A stretch of 11,357 nt of DNA. It comes from an uncultured Mycoplasmatota bacterium. GTDB taxonomy: Bacteria; Bacillota_I; Bacilli_A; RF39; UBA660. The translations under genes were made by a program, and so were the position numbers. This document shows positions 6,381 to 11,357 of this stretch, one piece after another (the stretch's first letter is position 1; each line of letters opens with the position of its first letter). A model generated the notes under the pieces. The model ran no database searches, was not told the DNA's origin, and saw only the letters and a program-made list of their open reading frames with translations. The stretch covers positions 1 through 11,357 of the forward strand of contig CAMJMP010000014.1 in assembly GCA_946407055.1 (NCBI GenBank), in the 5' to 3' direction.

Positions 6381-6537
6381 AAAAAATATGTTTATTATCT
6401 CACTCAATCCCTGTGTTTATGGGCTTTTGCAGATTGGCCAAAACTTTATTTGTTCGATTTACATTTGTTTACTTTTTTGATTTTTCAGAAAAACGACACT
6501 TTTTTAAAAATTGATTTTTTATATTTTTAAAAAAAAC

Positions 6538-6564
6538 AAAAAGACTTGAAAGTCAAGTCTTTTT
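6538..6564 (-). terminator. Intrinsic terminator of the FIST-ALDH operon
   Basis: A 12-bp perfect stem (6538-6549 with 6553-6564, loop AAG on plus) is followed on the minus strand by a T-rich run. It begins about 30 bases after the ALDH stop. The flanking A and T runs would also let it act on plus-strand transcription. Confidence 0.9.
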
Positions 6565-6594
6565 TAATTATTTTACATTAATTTTATAATGTTT

Positions 6595-8034
6595 TTATTT
6601 CATGACATTTTTAAGAATAATTGTCTTAGTTCTAGACATTTCTTTTAATGTTGTCATAACACCTTCATTACCAATTCCTGAATGTTTCCATCCACCGAAT
6701 GGCATTTCGAATGATCTAAAGAATGATGCACCATTGATGATTGCTCCACCACACTCTAATTGGTTAGCAATCTTCATTGCGTTGTTCATATCTCTAGATA
6801 TGATACATCCGCATAAACCGAATGAAGATTGGTTAGCAATCTTGACTGCTTCGTTAATATCATCGAAACCAATTATTGAAACAACTGGTCCGAAGATTTC
6901 CATATCTTTAGCAACAGCCATGTTCTTTGTTACACCATCTAAGATAGTTGGATCATAGAAGGCACCATTTCTTGTTCCACCTAGAACAATATGTGCTCCT
7001 TCAGCTACTGTATCATTAACTTGTTTTTCAACATTGATAGCAGCTTGTTCACTAACTAGGCATCCTAATTGTGTTGTAGGATCACTTGGCATTCCTCTTT
7101 TAATCTTTAATAATCTATCTTTTAGTTTCTTTATATATTCTTTTTTAACTGAGTTATGGATTAAGAATCTTTTTGAAGCACAACATACTTGTCCAGTGTT
7201 GTACATTCTTCCCCATACAGTTTCTTCTACAGCTAAATCTACGTCTCCATCACGATCTAGAATAAAGGCATCGTTTCCACCTAGTTCTAGCATTAGATGA
7301 GTTAGATTTGAACTAGCAGTTTTCATAGTTTCCATACCAGATTTTGTAGCTCCAGTTAAAGATACTAAAGCAACTCCTGGATTTCCTGCTAGAGCTTGTG
7401 CTGCTCTTCCACCACTACCATTAATTAAGTTAATAGCACCAGCATCAACACCAGCTTCTAATAATAATTCAACATATCTAGTTAATGTTAAAGGATTATG
7501 TGGAGATGGTTTTAAGATAACTGAGTTTCCCATTAATAATGCAGGTGGAATCTTTTGACAGAACAAGTCACTTGGGAAGTTGAATGGAATTACAGCTACT
7601 ACTACACCTAATGGTGCTTGAACAGTATATTGTAATGTATATTCATTTCCTGCTTCTTGTCCTGCAGGTATCATATTACCATATTCATGTTTAGCTCTTT
7701 CACAGAAAGCTGGGATACCAATAGATACGTTAGCTATTTCGCCAATAGCTTCAGTAATTGGTTTACCAGTTTCATCGCTTAATAATTTAGCTAATTCATC
7801 TTTATGTTTTTCTACTAATGAAACGAATTTCATTAATATTTTTGCTCTTTCGTGCATTGGTCTCTTAGCCCAAAACTTTTGACCTTTTTTAGCTGCTTGT
7901 ACAGCTTTTGCACAGTCTTCTTCAGTACTTTCAGGTACTGTATCTATTAATTCTCCTGTAGCAGGATTAGTTATTTTAATTACGGCATTATCAGATGCAT
8001 CTAACCATTCTGTACCGATTAAATTCTTTGCCAT
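6595..8034 (-). CDS. NAD(P)-dependent aldehyde dehydrogenase (479 aa)
   Basis: This is a full-length member of the aldehyde dehydrogenase superfamily, oxidising an aldehyde to its acid with NAD(P)+. Key residues are all present: N152 in PFNFP, K175 in LKPSP, the NINGSGG-like cofactor loop (~204-209), and E250 in LELGG as general base. C284 in GQVCCASKR is the catalytic thiol. The C-terminal GGWKHSGIGNEG segment is typical of the succinate-semialdehyde/lactaldehyde-type branch. Length matches the usual ~480. The substrate cannot be deduced. The ATG lies 8 bases after the FIST gene stop, and its ribosome site (AGGTGA) overlaps that stop, so translation is probably coupled. It is cytosolic, with no signal peptide. 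Confidence 0.95.
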   Translation of the reverse strand: MAKNLIGTEWLDASDNAVIKITNPATGELIDTVPESTEEDCAKAVQAAKKGQKFWAKRPMHERAKILMKFVSLVEKHKDELAKLLSDETGKPITEAIGEIANVSIGIPAFCERAKHEYGNMIPAGQEAGNEYTLQYTVQAPLGVVVAVIPFNFPSDLFCQKIPPALLMGNSVILKPSPHNPLTLTRYVELLLEAGVDAGAINLINGSGGRAAQALAGNPGVALVSLTGATKSGMETMKTASSNLTHLMLELGGNDAFILDRDGDVDLAVEETVWGRMYNTGQVCCASKRFLIHNSVKKEYIKKLKDRLLKIKRGMPSDPTTQLGCLVSEQAAINVEKQVNDTVAEGAHIVLGGTRNGAFYDPTILDGVTKNMAVAKDMEIFGPVVSIIGFDDINEAVKIANQSSFGLCGCIISRDMNNAMKIANQLECGGAIINGASFFRSFEMPFGGWKHSGIGNEGVMTTLKEMSRTKTIILKNVMK

Positions 8035-8042
8035 CTGTTCAC

Positions 8043-9200
8043 CTACTTAGCGAATCCTGTAAATGATAATGATAGACCACCAATTTGAGCACCTGAATGG
8101 TTCATTTGTCCATATTCACCGAATGTAAATGCTACGATGAATGGTACATCTCCACAAGCGTTCTTAATTGCTACGAAGTCTTCATCTACACGATCACCGA
8201 TATGTAACTTACGTCCACCACAGTGAACTAAGAATAATGCTCCAGGATCGAATCCTTCTTTTACTTCTCTAATTGCTTTAACAGCACCATTGATTAATCC
8301 ATCTACATCATTATGTAGAAGTATTAATGCAGTATGTTCTGCAACTTTAGCACCAACATTGAATGAATAATCTTCATTACCAATCATTGGGTGACGTACA
8401 GCAGTTAAATCACCTTTAACTGTCTTAACACCTAATGCATGTGGAATTGATGCTACTAATAGGTTTTGACCCATTAAGTCATCTGGATTTGCTCCAATCC
8501 ATTCAGCATATTTCTTAAGTGCAGGTACACCATCAATTTCAACGATACGACGATCATCTTCAACTTTAGTTACTACACCATAAGTATTTGTTTCTTCGAA
8601 TTCACCAGTGAAGACATTTTTAATTTCTTTAGTAGTATAGAATAATGCTACTGCACATCCATCTCCTATAGATTTGTTTTCACATAGAACTTTCCATTCT
8701 CCAGCAACTGCGTCATCTGCTGCAGATCCACCAAACATTGGAACTTCACCAATTACATCTTGAATACCTTTTAAATAGTATTCTTCTTCAGCAGGATTTG
8801 CAAACATAGCAAACGCTACTGGAGGATGATCTTTGTGTGCATCTTTCATTGCTTCTCTAGCAATCTTACGACCAGTTTCTCTTGGATCATTTCCTCTTTC
8901 AGATGCTGCTATACCAACGTTTAATTCGTTGTCTTCAAGAACCATTAAACCTACGAATCCATCTTCACCGCTAATGATTCCTTCTGGAGTCATAATTGCT
9001 CCTGAAGAAGTACATCCGATTGTTTTTAATTCAGGGTTTACTGATTTAACACCATCTAGTAATTCTACTTGGTTGTATTTAATTGATGAGAACACGAATC
9101 CAAGCTTAGGATGTTTAATTCCTTTTAATGCTTTGGAAGCTGCTTCTACACCAGCGTCACGGCTGTCTTTTAAGATACTTGAACTTACTACCGCTTTCAT
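8043..9200 (-). CDS. FIST N/C domain protein (385 aa)
   Basis: FIST domains are thought to bind small ligands and are often found in signalling proteins; here the domain stands alone, with no kinase or receiver attached. The N-terminal FIST part has GCTSSGAI (~61-68) and FGGSAADD (~158-165). The FIST_C part has a LFLVHCGGRK strand and the closing VAFTFGEYGQMNHSG segment. I place the start at 9200, not at an in-frame ATG 15 codons further upstream. A perfect AAAGGAGG sits 6 bases before the 9200 ATG, and the extra residues are basic and unlike the family. The gene is first in a two-gene operon with the aldehyde dehydrogenase. It may sense an aldehyde or related metabolite, but this is an inference from context. 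Confidence 0.9.
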   Translation of the reverse strand: MKAVVSSSILKDSRDAGVEAASKALKGIKHPKLGFVFSSIKYNQVELLDGVKSVNPELKTIGCTSSGAIMTPEGIISGEDGFVGLMVLEDNELNVGIAASERGNDPRETGRKIAREAMKDAHKDHPPVAFAMFANPAEEEYYLKGIQDVIGEVPMFGGSAADDAVAGEWKVLCENKSIGDGCAVALFYTTKEIKNVFTGEFEETNTYGVVTKVEDDRRIVEIDGVPALKKYAEWIGANPDDLMGQNLLVASIPHALGVKTVKGDLTAVRHPMIGNEDYSFNVGAKVAEHTALILLHNDVDGLINGAVKAIREVKEGFDPGALFLVHCGGRKLHIGDRVDEDFVAIKNACGDVPFIVAFTFGEYGQMNHSGAQIGGLSLSFTGFAK

Positions 9201-9240
9201 AATTTTCCTCCTTTTTATTCTTGCGATTGTTAGGGTTCTT

Positions 9241-9246
9241 ATCATA
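9241..9246 (-). promoter_or_regulatory. Candidate -10 of the FIST-ALDH operon
   Basis: TATGAT on the minus strand (9246-9241) lies about 40 bases before the 9200 start; no fitting -35 is present. TAGGG and CCCTA flank it as a 5-bp inverted repeat with a 15-base spacer, which could be an operator over the promoter. Confidence 0.35.
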
Positions 9247-9296
9247 GTTTCCCTAGTTTAATTTTAATATTTTTTGAACTTTAAATCAATATTTTA

Positions 9297-9328
9297 ATAA
9301 AAAAAAGATAGGATTTACATCCTATCTT
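9297..9328 (-). terminator. Intrinsic terminator of the lipoprotein operon
   Basis: A perfect 10-bp stem (9305-9314 with 9319-9328, loop TTAC) is followed on the minus strand by a T-run (A-run to 9306 on plus). The upstream arm contains the stop codon of the last lipoprotein gene (9324-9322). Confidence 0.9.
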
Positions 9329-9741
9329 ACAGTACACTTATAGTCGTCGTCTTCTAAGTTTTCAACAATTTCGTCTACATCTTTATCTTTATATTGTTTT
9401 TGAGCTCCGTCAGCAGTTAATTCAAGTTCTAACTTAAATTCTTTCTTACTTGAAGTAGCTTTACAACTCTTGTATAGATCTTCATCATCATACATGTCAC
9501 AGATTTCATCTGCATATTCTTCATACATTTCTTGTTGATCTTCGTCATCTAGTTCTTTATAGTTAACTGTCATAACCATAGAACCTTTAGTAAATTCTTC
9601 TTTTTTCTTATTGTATTCTAATTTAACTGTAGCCTTTTGGCCATCTTCTTCCTTTGTACAAGTAATACGTTGTGTGTTTCCGCAAGCAGTTAATAAGAAT
9701 GGCATTGCGCAAACCATTAATCCTAAATAAATTTTTTTCAT
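9322..9741 (-). CDS. Cysteine-containing lipoprotein, paralogue of its neighbour (139 aa)
   Basis: The protein has a type II signal peptide: MKK, a hydrophobic stretch (~4-17) and the lipobox LTAC with C20 as the lipidated cysteine. The mature part is very acidic (runs of Asp/Glu) and contains four further cysteines, C28, C81, C93 and C136. These match in order and context those of the adjacent 154-aa protein: ITC, then xCD with 12 residues to SCK, then KC near the end. It should be anchored on the outer face of the membrane. The function is unknown; it resembles small DUF1307/YehR-like lipoproteins only in general layout. The start has a GAGGAGA site. It lies 29 bases after the upstream paralogue and shares its transcript. 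Confidence 0.85.
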   Translation of the reverse strand: MKKIYLGLMVCAMPFLLTACGNTQRITCTKEEDGQKATVKLEYNKKKEEFTKGSMVMTVNYKELDDEDQQEMYEEYADEICDMYDDEDLYKSCKATSSKKEFKLELELTADGAQKQYKDKDVDEIVENLEDDDYKCTVR

Positions 9742-9770
9742 ATTTTCTTTCTCTCCTCTTTTTAAAAAAA

Positions 9771-10235
9771 TTATTTTACTTCACATTTGGCGTCCATTTC
9801 TTCTTCAATTGCTTTAACAAGTTCATCTGCTGAGAACTCTTCTTTTTCAAGATAAAGTTCTGATTTTAATTTAGCAATGTCGTATGTTAAGTCAACTCCA
9901 AAGTTACTTCCGTCATTTATTGATTTACAACTAGAAAAAGTTTCGTCGTTTGCAAAACTATCGCATAAATCAAGTCCTTTTAAGGTATTTATTTCTTCTT
10001 CTGAATAAGAAGATACATCTAAAGTATAATTCATACCACTAGAACTTATTGTTTTTGTTTTTTCATTGTACTTAACAGTTACGGTAAGTTTACCTTCACC
10101 TGTGTCGCCAGCACAAGTAATAGTTTTTACGCCAGATGATTCTTTTTTATCTTTTTCTTTATCAGCTTTAGAACCACATGCTGTTAACATGAATGGTGCT
10201 GCACCAATAAGTAAACCAATTAGTATTTTTCTCAT
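9771..10235 (-). CDS. Cysteine-containing lipoprotein, first of tandem pair (154 aa)
   Basis: It has an N-terminal lipoprotein signal (MRK, hydrophobic ~4-17, lipobox LTAC, C20). A short charged Lys/Glu linker (~23-33) tethers the folded part. The mature domain has cysteines C41, C91, C103 and C151, with the same 12-residue C-C step as its paralogue, and strand-rich segments (KLTVTVKYNEKTKTI). The two proteins have clearly diverged in sequence while keeping the cysteine pattern, so they are an old tandem duplication. The function is unknown. A good promoter lies upstream. The ATG is preceded by GGAG directly abutting it and by a better-spaced AGAGG about 9 bases away. Confidence 0.85.
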   Translation of the reverse strand: MRKILIGLLIGAAPFMLTACGSKADKEKDKKESSGVKTITCAGDTGEGKLTVTVKYNEKTKTISSSGMNYTLDVSSYSEEEINTLKGLDLCDSFANDETFSSCKSINDGSNFGVDLTYDIAKLKSELYLEKEEFSADELVKAIEEEMDAKCEVK

Positions 10236-10264
10236 CTCCGTTATCCTCTTCTCCTTCTAATAAT

Positions 10265-10294
10265 ACTATAACATTTTATGCTTATTTATTTCAA
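10265..10294 (-). promoter_or_regulatory. Promoter of the lipoprotein operon
   Basis: On the minus strand TTGAAA (10294-10289) and TATAGT (10270-10265) are separated by 18 bases. TG one base before the -10 gives an extended -10. The start site would be near 10258, about 23 bases before the ATG. Confidence 0.7.
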
Positions 10295-10331
10295 CCAATT
10301 TAATACTCTTTAAGAATTTTTTTTACAAAAT

Positions 10332-10364
10332 AAAAAAGAAAAACGTTAATCGTTTTCCTTTTTT
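10332..10364 (-). terminator. Strong terminator at left edge of the gene-free region
   Basis: A 14-bp inverted repeat (10332-10345 with 10351-10364, loop 5 nt) has A- and T-runs on both sides. Its single irregular position is an A-C mismatch if read as plus-strand RNA but a G-U pair as minus-strand RNA. That favours termination of a transcript arriving from the right. It lies just upstream of the lipoprotein promoter and may work in both directions. Confidence 0.75.
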
Positions 10365-10420
10365 AATTTTTTGTGCATTTCTACTTTTAAAAACTAAACC
10401 TTCATATAGCAAGAATGAAT

Positions 10421-10449
10421 TTGACATACTATTTTGATAGTTTCATAAA
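10421..10449 (+). promoter_or_regulatory. Possible plus-strand promoter for the structured region
   Basis: A perfect -35 TTGACA (10421-10426) is followed after 17 bases by CATAAA (10444-10449, 4/6 match to the -10). A start near 10456 would place most of the inverted repeats downstream. A short ACTAT/ATAGT hairpin fills the spacer. Confidence 0.35.
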
Positions 10450-10576
10450 TATGATGACACCAATCATCCAATATTCAAATACATTATTACATTCACGTCT
10501 AACTATACTATTGTATAAGAGTTCTCCAATTCTTCGCTAAATTTTATTTATACGTCGACACGCGATATAGTATATT

Positions 10577-10615
10577 GCCCCTAATCCATTTGAGAGCTAT
10601 TCAAATGTATAGGGC
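10577..10615. other. Hairpin in the gene-free region (7-bp inner stem plus outer GCCC/GGGC)
   Basis: CATTTGA (10587-10593) pairs with TCAAATG (10601-10607) around a 7-base loop. On the plus strand a G-U pair (10594-10600) extends it inward. An outer GCCCCTA/TAGGGC stem with one bulged C closes it. Confidence 0.65.
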
Positions 10616-10820
10616 TCAACGCTTGGATTGCTTAATCACTTGCAAGAAAAGTTTAAGACTCTTCAATTTTTAAACGCGGCCAGATTGCTACTAAATTGTT
10701 ACACTTTTCATTTACTCCCAATCACAGAATTGCACATATGCATAACCACCGCAACAATTAAGTGAAATTCCTAAATGCTAGTTTTTAACTCTCTTTCACA
10801 AAATGAACTAACATGCATAA

Positions 10821-10863
10821 CATACTCGAGATTTATATACGAGATATAAATCAAGCCAGTATG
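10821..10863. other. Two-tier hairpin in the gene-free region (6 bp + 9 bp, both perfect)
   Basis: CATACT (10821-10826) pairs with AGTATG (10858-10863). Inside, GATTTATAT (10830-10838) pairs with ATATAAATC (10844-10852) around the loop ACGAG, with an asymmetric internal loop (3 and 5 bases) between the tiers. This is the clearest local structure in the region. Confidence 0.75.
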
Positions 10864-11052
10864 AAAGCCATCCATCATTTTCATTGATTCGTTATCACCC
10901 ATATTGGGAAATTAGAAAATGCTAACTAATAATAAAAAACCAATGGTAATTCAGTACTCTAAAAGATAATGGTCGAATGGTGACAGATTAGTAAACCATT
11001 TCAACGATTAACAAAAAGCAACCAGAATAAAAAAATAATTTTTTACTCTCTT

Positions 11053-11151
11053 CAGTCACGATTTGCGGTCGTGCTGGAATCAGTCTGTGGGTCCGGGTAC
11101 GTCAGTACCAGTATACAAATACACCGCTAAATGTACATGTAAACAGACTGA
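11053..11151. other. GC-richer folded domain: adjacent hairpin plus 9-bp closing stem
   Basis: The first part is a hairpin with CACGA (11057-11061) pairing TCGTG (11069-11073), continued by CAG (11053-11055) with CTG (11074-11076) past one bulged T. Directly next to it TCAGTCTGT (11080-11088) pairs perfectly with ACAGACTGA (11143-11151). Within that loop is a further hairpin, GGTAC (11096-11100) with GTACC (11105-11109). The 8-base palindrome ATGTACAT lies at 11131-11138. Confidence 0.7.
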
Positions 11152-11302
11152 GTACTAGCTAACAGCAAGATTACTATCAACTAGCCAAGTTAAGATAAGT
11201 TTTGCGGGCTTATAATAACTGTTATATCACATCAAGTCATGCTATTTTACAAACGGAATACAATTTCTTAATATTCTCACTTTATTTCAAGTTTATGTTC
11301 TA

Positions 11303-11345
11303 TATACATGAAGTCAGCGATACCTTTTCGGTCACTTCCTGTATA
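11303..11345. other. Long hairpin near right edge
   Basis: TATACATGAAGT (11303-11314) pairs with 11334-11345 in 11 of 12 positions, and ACC (11322-11324) pairs with GGT (11330-11332) near the tip. Directly after it CCTCCTT (11346-11352) reads AAGGAGG on the minus strand, a Shine-Dalgarno-like string without a good start codon behind it. There is no T-run, so it is not an intrinsic terminator. Confidence 0.6.
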
Positions 11346-11357
11346 CCTCCTTACTAT

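Larger units (their letters stand above)
6230..6594. other. 365-bp gene-free nrdD leader and ALDH trailer
   Basis: This stretch is extremely AT-rich and carries no credible gene; a 67-codon plus-strand frame lacks an ATG start and a ribosome site. From left to right it holds the nrdD ribosome site and candidate promoter, then the CATTTT motif cluster. A GC-richer island follows at about 6400-6445, with complementary CAATCCC/GGG...GATTG segments and the palindrome TTGGCCAA (6434-6441). An AT tract ends at the ALDH terminator at 6538. Confidence 0.6.
10381..11357. ncRNA. Putative large structured noncoding RNA (family unknown, runs to window edge)
   Basis: About 980 bases carry no ORF with a plausible start and ribosome site, yet contain many perfect inverted repeats, several nested. 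Examples are a two-tier hairpin (10821-10863), a 9-bp stem closing a domain (11080-11088 with 11143-11151), and hairpins at 10577-10615, 11053-11076 and 11303-11345. Base composition is uneven, and 11050-11220 is richer in G+C than the genes around it. Several stems extend by G-U pairs only if read on plus: G10594-T10600, T11052-G11077, and three T-G pairs next to 11195-11199/11209-11213. TTGACA (10421-10426) and CATAAA (10444-10449) with a 17-base spacer could be a plus promoter. Against this, the left terminator favours minus. Size and style recall ROOL, GOLLD or OLE RNAs, but no family motif is recognised. A decayed gene region is the alternative. Confidence 0.5.

Noticed and set aside
6327..6530. 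A 67-codon plus-strand frame in the nrdD leader
   Set aside because: It begins at a non-ATG codon, has no ribosome site and is made of codons read through A/T runs and the CATTTT repeats, giving an implausible Phe/Lys-rich product.
6230..6594. Purine or 2'-deoxyguanosine riboswitch or NrdR box upstream of nrdD
   Set aside because: These were considered because such elements control ribonucleotide reductase genes in related bacteria, but I found neither the riboswitch core loops nor the ACAC...GTGT palindrome.
9186..9200. A 14/15 match to the CcpA cre consensus at the FIST start codon
   Set aside because: The bases are explained by the start codon and first codons (Met-Lys-Ala), and one conserved position is wrong; a single near match is not enough.
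8833..9261. Plus-strand frame of 142 codons opposite the FIST gene
   Set aside because: It is a long antisense shadow of a conserved domain; composition and start context are poor.
11020..11046. A/T hairpin (A-run, TAA, T-run) as a terminator within the gene-free region
   Set aside because: The stem is only A-T pairs, so it would be too weak for intrinsic termination.
11155..11186. Direct repeat ACTAGC (two copies) as a possible attachment site or target duplication
   Set aside because: It is only six bases, with no integrase or transposase in the window; chance is sufficient.
10381..11357. tmRNA, RNase P, 16S/23S fragment, group I or II intron, or CRISPR array
   Set aside because: No family landmark was seen: no tag-peptide frame, RNase P core, domain V hairpin, rRNA-like string beyond CCTCCTT, or regularly spaced direct repeats.

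Overview
The window looks like chromosome from a low-GC, strictly or mainly anaerobic Gram-positive of the Bacilli/Mollicutes-like gut type. The grounds are very AT-rich DNA, strong AGGAGG-type ribosome sites, TGnTATAAT promoters, lipobox lipoproteins, a class III (anaerobic) ribonucleotide reductase and a DUF1292 protein. Trp is read from TGG and TAA is the commonest stop, so the standard bacterial code fits. The species cannot be named from this sequence alone.

Layout. At 1-170 is the 5' end of an unknown minus-strand gene. It diverges from a tRNA-Asn (298-373) that has a near-perfect promoter and its own terminator. A three-gene minus-strand operon follows (1802 to 442): a single-pass membrane protein, a DUF1292 protein and a two-helix membrane protein. 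A small two-helix membrane protein (1871-2197, plus) converges on a LemA-family protein (2977-2207) through a shared bidirectional terminator. Next, reading on the minus strand, are an RluA-type pseudouridine synthase (3640-3008) and the nrdD transcription unit (6229-3704). After these come a FIST-domain/aldehyde dehydrogenase pair (9200-6595) and two tandem paralogous lipoproteins (10235-9322).

The first highlight is a split class III ribonucleotide reductase. The 771-residue NrdD keeps the ATP-cone, the barrel and the cysteine cluster but stops before the glycyl-radical loop. That loop (RITGYLVG, followed by a family-like tail) is encoded by a separate 61-residue gene with its own ribosome site. 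The small gene lies in the same frame, 24 nt beyond the first nrdD stop, behind a tandem TAA TAA. The activase gene nrdG is not in the window. The nrdD leader is AT-rich and carries five spaced copies of a (G/C)CATTTT motif and a compact GC-richer island.

The second highlight is about 1 kb at the right end (10381-11357) with no credible ORF but many nested perfect inverted repeats, including two 9-bp stems. It has the look of a large structured noncoding RNA, although neither the family nor the strand can be fixed by eye. Internal G-U pairs lean to the plus strand. The terminator at its left edge folds best for a minus-strand transcript.

Working together: nrdD and its small partner supply dNTPs without oxygen. 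The FIST and ALDH genes are translationally coupled and probably form a ligand-sensing plus aldehyde-oxidising unit. The remaining genes are envelope proteins (LemA, lipoproteins, small membrane proteins) and RNA maturation (pseudouridine synthase, tRNA-Asn).
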